DNA of 64,000 nucleotides, from positions 604,736 through 668,735 of the forward strand of contig NZ_LJHS01000005.1 in NCBI RefSeq assembly GCF_001296045.1, written 5' to 3'. Below are positions 36,526 through 45,520 of the stretch, piece by piece. The translations under genes were made by a program, and so were the position numbers. The DNA is from Rhizobium sp. AAP43. GTDB taxonomy: Bacteria; Pseudomonadota; Alphaproteobacteria; Rhizobiales; Rhizobiaceae. Every line of letters begins with the position of its first letter. Positions within the stretch are counted from its first letter, which is position 1. A model generated the notes under the pieces. That model was not told the DNA's origin, searched no databases, and was given only the letters and a program-made list of their open reading frames with translations.

Positions 36526-38397
36526 TCAACCGGCACGCAATCGGGCGACCTGCGGATTGCTGTTATCCCTCTCTGTTTGTGTCACCGCATCAACCCGGTC
36601 TCGAACTTTGTGGCGGCGGTTGAAGACAAACTGACCAACCAGGCGGACGAGCTCGCGCACTTCATCGCCGAGTGCATGGGTGGCGGCGGAGGTTTCTTCG
36701 ACCATGCCGGCATTCTGTTGGGTCAGCTGATCCATCTGGTTCACCGCGACATTGATTTCGGCAATTCCTGCCGATTGTTCGATGGCCGCTGCGGTTACCG
36801 CCTCGATATCCTCGTTTATCGCCTGGATGCTGGCTTCAATGGCGCGTAGGGCCGTGCCGGTATCGTTGACCAGTGTTACGCCCACTGACACCTCGCGCGT
36901 TGATTGATCGATCAAGGCGCTGATCTCGCGCGCGGCATTGGCGGAGCGTTGCGCGAGGTCCCGGACTTCCTGTGCAACGACTGCGAAGCCCTTCCCGGCA
37001 TCTCCGGCACGGGCCGCCTCGACGCCGGCGTTCAGCGCCAGAAGATTGGTCTGGAAGGCAATCTGGTCGATCACGTCGGTGATGCTGGCAATGCTCGCCG
37101 ACGCCGCCTCGATGCGTCGCATGGCCTCGACGGCATCATGCACCACATGGGTCGACTTCTCGACATTGACCTTGGCTTCACGCGTCATGTTGCGCGTGCC
37201 GGTCAGGCGGCTTGAGGAGGCTCGAATGGTGCCGGAGACTTCTTCGAGGGCAGCGGCTGTCTCCTCAAGGGCTGCAGCTTGCTGCTCGGTGCGCTTTGCC
37301 AGTTGGTCGGATGCCTGTTGCAAGGCATTCGAACTGTTGTCGATCTCGTTCGACTTGTCGAGGACCAGGCCCATGGTGTCCTGGAACACGGCGAGCGATT
37401 TATTGAAATCATGGCGAAGCTGTTCGAATTCTGGCTGGAAGGGCTCATCCAGCGTGTAACGGATGTTGAACTTCGACAGGCGTTCGAGACCGGCGCCGAG
37501 GTCGTCGACGACCTTCTGCAGGCTGCGGGACTGGTGTTCCTGTTCGCTCAGGCGGGCTGCCCGATCACGTTCGATGTGCTGCTGCTGGCGGCGGTTGTCG
37601 TTTTCAATTTTGATCTTGTCGATGCCCGCCTGTCGGAAGACCGCCACCGAACGGGCCATGTCGCCCACTTCGTCCTTGCGCGCGGTGAAGGGCACATCTG
37701 CATCGAGCGCGCCGCTTGCCAGTGTCTTCATCTGGGCCGACAGGGCCTCGAGCGGGGTGATGGCAAGACGTCGGAAAACCAGAAGTCCACCGATCAATGC
37801 AAGGATCGCTGAGGACGCGGCGGCAAGAGCGATCTTTGAATAGAGGCTGATTGTCTGACGTGCATGGGCTTCGCTTTGCGAGAGAAATGCCGTTGCCGCC
37901 TTCACCAGATCCTGCACGGCGGCCTTCTGGGTCTGAAATTGTGCACGCAGTGTGGTGATGGCGAGCAGGCGCGCGGCGGCGTCGCCGCTTGCCAGTGCCG
38001 GTAGATAGGCGCTGTCCATGGTGTTCCAGAAGGCGTCGCTCGCAGTGCCGACCTCTCCCGTGATCAGGGTCTTCAATTCGGCCGGAAGGTCAGTATCGCG
38101 CCAGACCTGCATGCGCTCTTCGTACTGCGTCCGCAAGCTGCGGATCTGTTCGGTATTTTCGCTGGCGAGCTTCGCATCCAGCGCCGTTTCGCTGGCCAAA
38201 AGATAGGCCTCGACCAGGAACATCGGTGGAGGCAGGATGTCGGCGACGAGGTCCTTGCCGTGGATGATCTCAACATATTCCGGTCCCTCGATCTTCACCG
38301 TCTTCAAGGTGTAAGCCATCACGGCAAGGGCTGTGAGAAATGCCGTGGCCACAAAAAGACCGAAGGCGAAAAGTCCGCGCGAAAGTGTCAGTTGCAT
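36526..38397 (-). CDS. Methyl-accepting chemotaxis protein
   Basis: A 623-residue chemoreceptor. TM1 covers about residues 8-28, a helical periplasmic sensing domain follows to about 185, then TM2 (about 188-208), a HAMP domain (ITPLEALSAQMKTLASG) and a signalling domain with the hairpin tip IAFQTNLLALNAGVEAARAG. Methylation-type glutamine/glutamate-rich helices flank the tip. It senses an unknown ligand and signals to CheA/CheW. No che genes are nearby. Its start at 38397 is divergent from the trp leader region. Confidence 0.93.
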   Translation of the reverse strand: MQLTLSRGLFAFGLFVATAFLTALAVMAYTLKTVKIEGPEYVEIIHGKDLVADILPPPMFLVEAYLLASETALDAKLASENTEQIRSLRTQYEERMQVWRDTDLPAELKTLITGEVGTASDAFWNTMDSAYLPALASGDAAARLLAITTLRAQFQTQKAAVQDLVKAATAFLSQSEAHARQTISLYSKIALAAASSAILALIGGLLVFRRLAITPLEALSAQMKTLASGALDADVPFTARKDEVGDMARSVAVFRQAGIDKIKIENDNRRQQQHIERDRAARLSEQEHQSRSLQKVVDDLGAGLERLSKFNIRYTLDEPFQPEFEQLRHDFNKSLAVFQDTMGLVLDKSNEIDNSSNALQQASDQLAKRTEQQAAALEETAAALEEVSGTIRASSSRLTGTRNMTREAKVNVEKSTHVVHDAVEAMRRIEAASASIASITDVIDQIAFQTNLLALNAGVEAARAGDAGKGFAVVAQEVRDLAQRSANAAREISALIDQSTREVSVGVTLVNDTGTALRAIEASIQAINEDIEAVTAAAIEQSAGIAEINVAVNQMDQLTQQNAGMVEETSAATHALGDEVRELVRLVGQFVFNRRHKVRDRVDAVTQTERDNSNPQVARLRAG

Positions 38398-38560
38398 GAA
38401 AACTCTCCGATCCTCACTAGGGTCGCACGGCCCCGCTTTCCGGTTGCGCGCATTTTTCCCTATATCGGCATAGGTTTGTTAGATATTACTTAATTACAAT
38501 AATCTAAATTGATGGTCTGTAATGCCTTGCGCCAGCCCGAGGGCGGGGCGGAAATCGTGC

Positions 38561-38589
38561 TTGCGCGTTGCGCCGCATCGGGCTATCAC
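38561..38589 (+). promoter_or_regulatory. Candidate trp promoter
   Basis: TTGCGC (38561-38566) and TATCAC (38584-38589) are spaced by 17 bases, and the distance to the trpL ATG at 38597 is 7 bases. This places the transcript start at or very near the ATG, in line with the leaderless trpL message reported for Sinorhizobium meliloti. Confidence 0.6.
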
Positions 38590-38596
38590 ATCGCCC

Positions 38597-38641
38597 ATGA
38601 AGATCGTATCGAAGACCTTTGCTTGGTGGTGGGCACGCTAA
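38597..38641 (+). CDS. trpL: trp operon leader peptide
   Basis: A 14-codon open frame [14 protein letters not shown] ending in TAA. Three consecutive Trp codons make ribosome stalling depend on charged tRNA-Trp. No ribosome site precedes the ATG, which fits a leaderless message. In Sinorhizobium the short terminated RNA (rnTrpL) and the peptide (peTrpL) also act in trans on other messages; the same WWWAR ending seen here suggests, but does not prove, the same here. Confidence 0.93.
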   Translation: MKIVSKTFAWWWAR

Positions 38642-38680
38642 CGCGGCCTTGACCAGTCATGTCTTCAGAGGATTGACCCC

Positions 38681-38715
38681 AAAGCCGCCCGGAAACTTTC
38701 CTGAGGCGGCTTTTT
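38681..38715 (+). terminator. trp attenuator terminator
   Basis: AAAGCCGCC (38681-38689) pairs with GGCGGCTTT (38705-38713), with an inner GGAAA/TTTCC stem and a five-T run. A competing pairing of GCGGC (38643-38647) with GCCGC (38684-38688) is a candidate antiterminator, as attenuation requires. Confidence 0.88.
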
Positions 38716-38768
38716 CGTATTCAAGGCCCGCTCATCAGGCGGGCCTCGAAGAATGGAGAAGGACAGAC

Positions 38769-40958
38769 ATGTCGACGATTTTGCAGGAAGACGGTTCGGA
38801 AGCCTATCAGACGCGCGGCGGCGTGACCGTTTCACGCAAGCGGCGGCCGACTTCCTATGCCGATGCGATTTCGACCTATGTCGACAAACTCGACGAGCGG
38901 CGTGGCGCGGTCTTCTCCTCCAACTATGAATATCCCGGCCGCTATACCCGCTGGGATACGGCCATCGTCGATCCGCCGCTCGGCATTTCCTCCTTCGGCC
39001 GCAAGGTCTGGATCGAGGCGTATAACGGTCGTGGCGAAGCGCTGCTTTCGATGATCGCCGACCGGCTTTCGAGTGTCGAGGATCTGGCGCTCGGGGACCG
39101 CAGCGCGACTCGCCTCGACCTCGATGTGAAGCCGCCATCCCGCGTGTTCACCGAGGAAGAACGCTCCAAGATCCCGACCGTGTTCACGGTGCTGCGCGCC
39201 GTCACCGATCTGTTCTATTCCGAGGAAGACGCGGCCATCGGCCTGTTCGGCGCCTTCGGCTACGATCTCGCCTTCCAGTTCGACGCCATCGACCTCAAGC
39301 TGACCCGCCCCGATGATCAGCGTGACATGGTGCTTTTCCTGCCGGACGAGATCCTGGTCGTCGACCACTATTCCGCCAAGGCCTGGATCGACCGCTACGA
39401 TTTCACCAAGGGCGATGCGACGACAATCGGACAGGCGCAGGAGATCGCGCCTGAACCGTTCCAGCATACCGACACGATCCCGCCCCGTGGGGATCATCGG
39501 CCTGGCGAATATGCCGAGCTGGTGGTGAAGGCCAAGGAAAGCTTCCGCAAGGGTGACCTGTTCGAGGTGGTGCCCGGCCAGAAGTTCATGGAGCGCTGCG
39601 ATTCGAAGCCGTCGCAGATTTCCAAGCGGCTGAAGGAAATCAATCCGTCGCCCTATTCCTTCTTCATCAATCTCGGCCACCAGGAATATCTCGTCGGTGC
39701 CTCGCCGGAGATGTTCGTCCGGGTCAATGGCCGGCGCATCGAAACCTGCCCGATCTCGGGCACGATCAAGCGTGGCGCCGACCCGATCGAGGATTCGGCG
39801 CAGATCCTGAAGCTCCTCAACTCCAAGAAGGATGAGAGCGAGCTCACCATGTGCTCGGATGTTGACCGCAACGACAAGTCCCGCGTCTGCGAGCCGGGCT
39901 CGGTCAAGGTCATCGGTCGCCGCCAGATCGAGATGTATTCGCGCCTTATCCATACGGTCGACCACATCGAAGGCCGCCTACGCGACGGCATGGACGCCTT
40001 TGACGGCTTCCTGTCTCACGCCTGGGCCGTCACCGTGACCGGTGCACCGAAACTCTGGGCCATGCGCTTTATTGAGAAGCATGAGAAGAGCCCGCGCGCC
40101 TGGTATGGCGGCGCCGTCGGCATGGTCGGCTTCAATGGCGACATGAACACGGGGCTGACGCTGCGCACCGTGCGCATCAAGGATGGCATTGCCGAAGTCC
40201 GCGCCGGAGCGACACTGTTGAACGACAGCGACCCGCAGGAAGAAGAAGCCGAAACCGAACTGAAGGCCTCCGCCATGATTGCAGCGATCCGCGACGCCAA
40301 GAGCGGCAACGATGCCTCCTCGCATCGCGGGGTGGCCCGGGTGGGTGAGGGGATCAACATCCTGCTCGTCGACCACGAAGACAGTTTTGTCCACACGCTG
40401 GCCAACTATTTCCGCCAGACGGGTGCGACGGTAAACACGGTGCGCACGCCGGTGCCTGAAGAGATTTTTGACCGCCTCAATCCCGATCTCGTCGTCCTTT
40501 CGCCCGGTCCCGGCTCGCCGACGGATTTCGACTGCAAGGCGACGATCAAGAAGGCGCGGGCCCGTAATCTGCCGATCTTCGGCGTCTGCCTCGGCCTGCA
40601 GGCGCTGGCCGAAGCCTATGGCGGCGAGCTGCGCCAGCTGGCCGTCCCGATGCATGGCAAGCCGTCACGCATCCGCGTGCTCGAACCCGGCCTCGTCTTC
40701 TCAGGGCTCGGCAAGGAAGTGACCGTCGGTCGCTACCACTCGATCTTCGCCGATCCGGCGACGCTGCATCGTGATTTCATCATCACGGCTGAAAGCGAAG
40801 ACGGCACGATCATGGGCATCGAGCATACGAAGGAGCCAGTTGCCGCCGTGCAGTTCCACCCGGAATCGATCATGACGCTGGGCGGCGATGCCGGCATGCG
40901 CATGATCGAGAATGTCGTGGCGCATCTGGCAAAACGGGCGAAGGTGAAGGCGGCGTAA
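38769..40958 (+). CDS. trpE(G): Fused anthranilate synthase TrpE-TrpG
   Basis: A 729-residue fusion of the anthranilate synthase large subunit (about residues 1-510; landmarks [36 protein letters not shown]) and the glutamine amidotransferase (about 530-729; Cys of [15 protein letters not shown] motif). It catalyses the first committed step of tryptophan synthesis from chorismate and glutamine. The fused form is typical of Rhizobiaceae. The start ATG at 38769 has GGAGAAGG upstream. It is controlled by the trpL attenuator. Confidence 0.96.
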   Translation: MSTILQEDGSEAYQTRGGVTVSRKRRPTSYADAISTYVDKLDERRGAVFSSNYEYPGRYTRWDTAIVDPPLGISSFGRKVWIEAYNGRGEALLSMIADRLSSVEDLALGDRSATRLDLDVKPPSRVFTEEERSKIPTVFTVLRAVTDLFYSEEDAAIGLFGAFGYDLAFQFDAIDLKLTRPDDQRDMVLFLPDEILVVDHYSAKAWIDRYDFTKGDATTIGQAQEIAPEPFQHTDTIPPRGDHRPGEYAELVVKAKESFRKGDLFEVVPGQKFMERCDSKPSQISKRLKEINPSPYSFFINLGHQEYLVGASPEMFVRVNGRRIETCPISGTIKRGADPIEDSAQILKLLNSKKDESELTMCSDVDRNDKSRVCEPGSVKVIGRRQIEMYSRLIHTVDHIEGRLRDGMDAFDGFLSHAWAVTVTGAPKLWAMRFIEKHEKSPRAWYGGAVGMVGFNGDMNTGLTLRTVRIKDGIAEVRAGATLLNDSDPQEEEAETELKASAMIAAIRDAKSGNDASSHRGVARVGEGINILLVDHEDSFVHTLANYFRQTGATVNTVRTPVPEEIFDRLNPDLVVLSPGPGSPTDFDCKATIKKARARNLPIFGVCLGLQALAEAYGGELRQLAVPMHGKPSRIRVLEPGLVFSGLGKEVTVGRYHSIFADPATLHRDFIITAESEDGTIMGIEHTKEPVAAVQFHPESIMTLGGDAGMRMIENVVAHLAKRAKVKAA

Positions 40959-40968
40959 GGGGTGAGGG

Positions 40969-40988
40969 CGGGGCGCTTCGGCGCCCCG
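40969..40988. terminator. Strong UUCG hairpin after trpE(G)
   Basis: The perfect 8-base stem CGGGGCGC-TTCG-GCGCCCCG lies 11 bases after trpE(G) and 4 bases before the end of the convergent gene. There is no T-run on either strand, so it may work as a Rho-assisted end or a 3' protector. Confidence 0.55.
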
Positions 40989-40991
40989 AGA

Positions 40992-41495
40992 TTATTGGAA
41001 AAGGCTCCAGACGCTGCCAGCGGATATCAGTGCGGTTCCGATTAGGTAGAGGGTTCGGAAGATCCATTGGTTGAGCCGCTCGCTCAGTGTATTGCCCTTG
41101 GACGATTGGATGCTCCAGCCCTGTAATGCCAGAGTTGCCCACATAAGAATTGTCGTGCCCACTACGACGATCCCGATGGCGAACTCTAATTGTGGACCAA
41201 TACCTGCGCCGAGAAGGCTGCCTATGGCAAATCCGGCTCCCATCGCGACAAGTCCCCAAATCAGCGATTGGCAAAGCCCCCTTCTGATCGAGTGCAACCG
41301 ACTTCCATCATGGGCGGAGGTCGCTGCTGCATTGAGTTTTGCGTTGTCAGCCTCTTCCTCGCTTATGAATGCTTGAGGTGCGAATAGGGCTAGCCAGAAC
41401 AGTCTAGCTTTCTGGAAGAATGTTAAAGGCGTACCGGTGTAAGACAATTTTGAGTGAACCTCGCTTCTTTGACACTCATCTACGGTTCTCGTCAC
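40992..41495 (-). CDS. Small membrane protein coupled to higA
   Basis: A 167-residue protein with three predicted membrane segments (near residues 75-95, 105-125 and 147-165) after a soluble, polar N-terminus. No family recognised. The likely start is GTG at 41495, which overlaps the higA stop codon (GTGA), so translation is probably coupled to the antitoxin. Its composition is noticeably more AT-rich than neighbouring core genes, suggesting it moved in with the module. The start is uncertain because no separate ribosome site is visible. Confidence 0.6.
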   Translation of the reverse strand: MTRTVDECQRSEVHSKLSYTGTPLTFFQKARLFWLALFAPQAFISEEEADNAKLNAAATSAHDGSRLHSIRRGLCQSLIWGLVAMGAGFAIGSLLGAGIGPQLEFAIGIVVVGTTILMWATLALQGWSIQSSKGNTLSERLNQWIFRTLYLIGTALISAGSVWSLFQ

Positions 41496-41785
41496 GCAGC
41501 CCTCGGCTCGATCCGCCTCAATTCGTCTTCGATCTCGCGCCGCCGCTGCATCAGGTCGTAATCGGCCTGCAATCCCAGGAAGAAGCCTTCGGATACCTGG
41601 AAGTAGCGGGACAGCCGCAGGTCGGTGTCTGCCGTCAGTGAGCGTTTGCCGAGCACGATTTCGTTGATCCTGCGGGGTGGGACATTGACGGCACGGGCCA
41701 GTGCATTCTGGCTCAACCCCATGGGCTTCAGGAAATCCTCCAGCAGGATGTCTCCCGGGTGCGGGTTGGGGAGCAGGTCAGTCAT
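41492..41785 (-). CDS. higA: HigA-type antitoxin
   Basis: A 97-residue XRE-family antitoxin with the HigA opening LPNPHPGDILLEDFLKP and a helix-turn-helix (LSQNALARAVNVPPRRINEI). It would bind and neutralise HigB and repress its own promoter. It starts inside the end of higB (8-base overlap), the inverted toxin-first gene order typical of higBA. The longer frame opening at 41887 lies wholly in higB and is rejected. Confidence 0.93.
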   Translation of the reverse strand: MTDLLPNPHPGDILLEDFLKPMGLSQNALARAVNVPPRRINEIVLGKRSLTADTDLRLSRYFQVSEGFFLGLQADYDLMQRRREIEDELRRIEPRAA

Positions 41786-42062
41786 GGTAGTCGACGATCC
41801 CGACATTGCTTGGTCCTCCATCATGCCAGTTGAAGCAAATGCGCCATTGGTCGTTGATCCGTATGCTGTGCTGGCCGAGCCTGTCACCTTTCAAGGCTTC
41901 CAGCCGATTGCCTGGCGGAACGCGGAGGTCCTGCAGGATCCGCGCGTTGTTGATCAAACGGAGTTTTCTCAGCGCAACAGCCTGAATGTCCGAAGGAAGC
42001 TTGCGGCTTCGCTGACCGGACCAGATGCGCTCTGTTTCTTCATCCGCAAAGCTTTGGATCAT
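41778..42062 (-). CDS. higB: HigB-type mRNA interferase toxin
   Basis: A 94-residue RelE-superfamily toxin. The landmarks IQSFADEETERIWSG, LDLRVPPGNRLEALKGDR-like and INDQWRICFNWHDGG are intact, ending IVDYHD, so it should be an active ribosome-dependent endoribonuclease. The ATG at 42062 is preferred; a TTG two codons upstream extends the frame. A 17-base palindrome ends 9 bases upstream of the start. Confidence 0.93.
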   Translation of the reverse strand: MIQSFADEETERIWSGQRSRKLPSDIQAVALRKLRLINNARILQDLRVPPGNRLEALKGDRLGQHSIRINDQWRICFNWHDGGPSNVGIVDYHD

Positions 42063-42070
42063 GATCAACC

Positions 42071-42087
42071 ATAACGCAATGCGTTAT
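42071..42087. promoter_or_regulatory. Palindromic operator of higBA
   Basis: ATAACGCA-A-TGCGTTAT is a perfect 17-base palindrome, 9 bases upstream of the higB start and 88 bases upstream of the divergent antitoxin gene. Its place and symmetry suit a HigA-binding autoregulatory operator. Confidence 0.7.
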
Positions 42088-42174
42088 AAGCTGCAAATTG
42101 ATGTTTCGACCGCGTTTGACACTCTCGCCGCGATGTCTCATCTTTTGACGCAGGCTGAACCGGAACTTGATCCA

Positions 42175-42435
42175 ATGAACAAAACCGTTCTGACCACCGA
42201 AATCGATGCCGGACTCAATCAGGCGCTGGAAGAAATCGCGCGTTTCGACAACCGAACCGCTTCCGATCTCGCTGATCAGGCGATCCGCAATCTGGTTGAA
42301 GAGCGCGTGGCAACTCGCGAGCTTTTGCACCACGGTCTTCGGCTGGTTGATGCAGGAGACGTTAAAGCTGTCGACAGCGGCGAGGTTCATGACTGGCTGC
42401 TGACCGATCAGGACGATTTTCCGGTAGCGCGCTGA
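42175..42435 (+). CDS. RHH-type antitoxin (ParD/CopG-like)
   Basis: An 86-residue antitoxin. The N-terminal half (MNKTVLTTEIDAGLNQALEEIA, RTASDLADQAIRNLVEE) suits a ribbon-helix-helix DNA-binding domain and the acidic C-terminus would wrap the toxin. The start ATG at 42175 is chosen because the domain begins there; the frame opening at 42025 overlaps higB. It is followed 5 bases later by a damaged toxin gene, so the antitoxin is now possibly free-standing. Confidence 0.8.
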   Translation: MNKTVLTTEIDAGLNQALEEIARFDNRTASDLADQAIRNLVEERVATRELLHHGLRLVDAGDVKAVDSGEVHDWLLTDQDDFPVAR

Positions 42436-42440
42436 AGGGC

Positions 42441-42751
42441 ATGCGTCTCCGCTACCTGCCGACTGCCGAACCCGGCCTTCGATGGATGCGCAGTTACTAC
42501 AAAAGCCATCCACAACTCGACATCGCTGCCGTGTCTGCGGCTTTGAGGACGGCGGAACGGACCATCATTGCCCATCCGGACAGTGCCGCGTGTTTCGAGG
42601 ATTTCGAACGCGTCAAGGAGTATCATATTCGAGGCACACCCTTGCGCATCTCTAGACTGTCACGTCTGATCAGATCCTGATCATCGACGTTCGCGATACT
42701 CGCGGACAGCGCAGCGCAGACGTCCTTCGAAAATTCCTCGCTGGCATCTGA
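42441..42751 (+). pseudogene. RelE/ParE-type toxin, frameshifted
   Basis: The open frame from ATG 42441 runs 79 codons (to 42680) and has a ParE-like body (TAEPGLRWMRSYYKSHP, ACFEDFERVKEYHIRGTPLRI), but ends in an unrelated tail. From about 42655 the expected C-terminus continues in another frame (TVTSDQILIIDVRDTRGQ and then SADVLRKFLAGI) to a TGA at 42749-42751. Two bases too many, or one too few, lie between 42645 and 42662. The toxin is thus probably inactive unless the frameshift is a sequencing error. Confidence 0.8.
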
Positions 42752-42911
42752 AGGTCATCGCCCCCTGTGCATCCCCAATCCCCCGTCTTGACCTTTCCTC
42801 AACCCTCCGGCATTACCCTGCCCATCGCACCGAACCGCCCGCTTTGCCGGGCGGTTTCGTCGTTTTTGGAATTGCGTCTGCAATTCACTCGCATCTGCAG
42901 GGAATAAGGCC

Positions 42912-43814
42912 ATGGTGGCTCGGCAAGACAATCTGGTACAGCGGCTGGCCCTCTGGGGCATTCCGCTCGCCTTCGGCGTGATGGGGCTGAAGCTTCTTGC
43001 CTGGTGGGTCACAGGCTCGGTCGCGCTTCTGTCCGACGGTCTGGAATCGACCGTCAACGTGATTGCGGCCTTCATCGCCTACTTCGTCATTCGCTATGCG
43101 CAAAAGCCCGCCGATGACGATCACCCTTACGGCCATCACAAGGCGGAATATCTGTCCGCGGTTCTGGAAGGCGTGCTGATTGTTGTTGCCGCACTCCTCA
43201 TTATCCGTGAGGCGATCCCGGCACTGAGTGCGCCTGCCTTGCCGGATGCTCCCTATCTCGGCCTTGCCATCAATGCGCTCGCTGCCGTGGTCAACGCGGC
43301 CTGGGCGGCCCTTCTGATCAGGGTCGGCCGCAGCCATCGCTCGCCGGCACTCTTGGCAGATGGGCACCACATCATGTCGGATGTTGTGACCTCCGGTGGC
43401 GTGTTGGTCGGCCTCGTTCTGGTGCTTGTCACCGGCTATGCCATCCTCGATCCGGTGCTCGCCATTCTGGTGGCGCTCAACATCATCTGGCAGGGCTGGA
43501 AGGTGATTTCGCATTCCGTCGACGGGCTGATGGACAAGGCGGTCGAGCCGGAAGAATTTGCCGCGATCAAGAAGGCGATTGCCGAGAATGCCGAAGGCTC
43601 GCTTGGCGTCCACTATCTGCGCACCCGTCGCGGTGGTGCCGCCACCTTTGCCGCCTTCGACCTGGTGGTGCCGTCGACGATGACGGTGCGCGATGCGCAT
43701 GTGATCTGCGATCGGCTGGAAATGGCCGTGCACAATGCCGTACCCGGCACCCGGGTGACCATCCATGTCGAGCCGGAAAATGAAATGGCGCATGGCGCCG
43801 CTGTCGAGATCTGA
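42912..43814 (+). CDS. Cation diffusion facilitator metal exporter
   Basis: A 300-residue CDF transporter with six membrane segments and a C-terminal cytoplasmic domain. Metal-site motifs are [10 protein letters not shown] in TM2 and the HHIMSDVV (HxxxD) pattern in TM5; a histidine-bearing loop [13 protein letters not shown] lies between TM2 and TM3. It would export a divalent metal (zinc, iron, manganese or cobalt) against protons; which one cannot be told, and the TM2 site has Glu/Ser in place of the second Asp of the zinc exporter FieF. GGAATAAGG lies upstream of the start. It is next to queF by 11 bases. Confidence 0.9.
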   Translation: MVARQDNLVQRLALWGIPLAFGVMGLKLLAWWVTGSVALLSDGLESTVNVIAAFIAYFVIRYAQKPADDDHPYGHHKAEYLSAVLEGVLIVVAALLIIREAIPALSAPALPDAPYLGLAINALAAVVNAAWAALLIRVGRSHRSPALLADGHHIMSDVVTSGGVLVGLVLVLVTGYAILDPVLAILVALNIIWQGWKVISHSVDGLMDKAVEPEEFAAIKKAIAENAEGSLGVHYLRTRRGGAATFAAFDLVVPSTMTVRDAHVICDRLEMAVHNAVPGTRVTIHVEPENEMAHGAAVEI

Positions 43815-43825
43815 AGGAGCCGATG

Positions 43826-44290
43826 ATGAGCAAAACAGACACATCTGGGCTGACCCAGCTTGGCCAGGCCGTGGAGGCCCCCACCAGTCCGGAAGCCGCG
43901 GTCCTTGAGCGCGTGCCGAATGGCAATGCCGGCACGGATTATGTCGTGCGCTTCACAGCCCCCGAATTCACCTCGCTCTGCCCGATGACCGGCCAGCCGG
44001 ATTTCGCCCATATCGTCATCGATTACATCCCGGGCGACTGGCTGGTGGAATCGAAATCGTTGAAGCTCTTCCTCTTTGCCTTCCGCAATCACGGCGCATT
44101 CCACGAGGATTGCTCGGTCTACATCGCCAAGCGCATCGTCGATCTTCTCGATCCCAAGTGGCTGCGCATCGGCGCCTATTGGTATCCGCGCGGCGGCATT
44201 CCGATCGATGTCTTCTGGCAGACCGGCGAGCCGCCGAAGGGTGTGTGGCTGCCGGAGCAGGGGGTCGCGACCTATCGCGGGCGCGGGTAA
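43826..44290 (+). CDS. queF: NADPH-dependent 7-cyano-7-deazaguanine reductase
   Basis: A 154-residue (unimodular) QueF that reduces preQ0 to preQ1 in queuosine synthesis. The QueF motif ESKSLKLF and the nucleophilic cysteine in [10 protein letters not shown] are intact, with the glutamate in HEDC. Two ATGs stand in tandem at 43823 and 43826; AAGGAG is better spaced for the second. It lies 11 bases after the CDF gene and is probably cotranscribed. No preQ1 riboswitch is visible in this short gap. Confidence 0.95.
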   Translation: MSKTDTSGLTQLGQAVEAPTSPEAAVLERVPNGNAGTDYVVRFTAPEFTSLCPMTGQPDFAHIVIDYIPGDWLVESKSLKLFLFAFRNHGAFHEDCSVYIAKRIVDLLDPKWLRIGAYWYPRGGIPIDVFWQTGEPPKGVWLPEQGVATYRGRG

Positions 44291-44367
44291 GCGCACCGCC
44301 GCTGCGTGACAGGCCTCAATCTCTGCGTTAGCATTTTGCTGGTTTCACACGTCCGCGGAGTGCGCAG

Positions 44368-44718
44368 ATGCCGATATTCGTCGCCGTCTATACCATGGAG
44401 CCCGAGGCCCTGATTGCCTTTCGCAAGATGCCGAAAGCCGATCAGGAGGCGATCGATGCCGAGGGCCTGTCGCAGTGGGAAGACTGGGAGAAGCGCAATG
44501 CCGGCTTCCTGAGAAGCCCAAGTGTGATGGTCGGCAAGACGACGCGGATCACCCGCGAGGGGATTGGGCCCGGCCAGAACACGTTCTGCGGTTATGTGCT
44601 CGTCGAAGCCGAGACGGCGGAAGAGGCGGCCCGCCTCTTCGCTGACCATCCGCATATTGGCATCTTTCCCGGTGACGGTGTCGACATCATGCCTGTTGTC
44701 ACCGGACCGCCGGACTGA
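44368..44718 (+). CDS. YCII-related domain protein
   Basis: A 116-residue soluble protein with a ferredoxin-like fold expected from its DGPF/YCII pattern (AVYTMEPEA, GYVLVEAETAEEAARLFADHP and DIMPV). YCII proteins are small dimers of unknown enzymatic role in many bacteria. Monocistronic; the stop is 46 bases from the end of the convergent ATPase gene. Confidence 0.75.
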   Translation: MPIFVAVYTMEPEALIAFRKMPKADQEAIDAEGLSQWEDWEKRNAGFLRSPSVMVGKTTRITREGIGPGQNTFCGYVLVEAETAEEAARLFADHPHIGIFPGDGVDIMPVVTGPPD

Positions 44719-44764
44719 CATGCGGCGACCGTTTGCAGACGAGAAAACGCCGATCTCGCCGCTC

Positions 44765-45520
44765 TTAAACTGTCTGGGCCGCGCTGATTGAGGATACGAA
44801 GCGCTTCGTGCGCTCGCGCTGCGGATCGCGGAAGATCTGCTCGGCATTGCCGGTCTCCACGATCTGCCCGGCTTCGAGGAACACCACCTGATGAGCGATC
44901 TTCGAGGCGAGACGCAGGTCGTGGGTGGCAATCACCATGGTCGTGCCCTCGCTTGCCAACTGGCTCAGCACGTCGACCACTTCGCCGGCCAGTTCCGGAT
45001 CAAGCGCCGAGGTCGGCTCGTCGCAGAGCAGCACCTTGGGCGAGGGGGCGAGCGCCCGGGCAATCGCCACGCGCTGCTGCTGGCCGCCGGAAAGTTCGGC
45101 CGGCCAGGCGTCTGCCTTGTGCGCCATGCCGACCTTGGTCAGTAGTTCGATGGCGCGGATCTTGGCTTTCTCACGCGGCCACTTCTGCACCGTGATCAGG
45201 CCTTCGATGACATTCTCGATTGCCGTGCGATGCGGGAAGAGCTGGAAATTCTGGAAGACCATGCCGGTCTCGCAGCGGACCTTCTGGATCTCGGCAAAGG
45301 CAACCTTGCGACCGGGCTGAAACTCGATCCTCGCATCGCCAATCTGCACGGCACCCGAGGTCGGCTGCTCCAGCAGGTTGATCGAGCGCAGCAGCGTGCT
45401 TTTTCCCCCGCCGGAGGGGCCGACGAGCGCCGTTACGCTGCCTTCCGGCGCGGTGAGTGAGATATCGTTGAGGATGGTCGCCTCGCCGAAGCGCTTGATG
45501 ATGTGGGAAAGCGTGATCAT
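44765..45520 (-). CDS. Amino acid (cystine-type) ABC transporter ATP-binding protein
   Basis: A 251-residue ATPase of the polar amino acid family. Walker A is GPSGGGKST, signature LSGGQQQRV, Walker B VLLCDEPTSALD, H-loop ATHD. It overlaps the permease stop codon (ATGA) and is the last gene of a binding protein-permease-ATPase operon. Its partner binding protein resembles the cystine-binding TcyJ/FliY type. Confidence 0.92.
   Translation of the reverse strand: MITLSHIIKRFGEATILNDISLTAPEGSVTALVGPSGGGKSTLLRSINLLEQPTSGAVQIGDARIEFQPGRKVAFAEIQKVRCETGMVFQNFQLFPHRTAIENVIEGLITVQKWPREKAKIRAIELLTKVGMAHKADAWPAELSGGQQQRVAIARALAPSPKVLLCDEPTSALDPELAGEVVDVLSQLASEGTTMVIATHDLRLASKIAHQVVFLEAGQIVETGNAEQIFRDPQRERTKRFVSSISAAQTV

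Noticed and set aside
43800..43830. A preQ1 riboswitch before queF.
   Set aside because: Only 11 bases separate the CDF stop from the queF start, too short for the aptamer.
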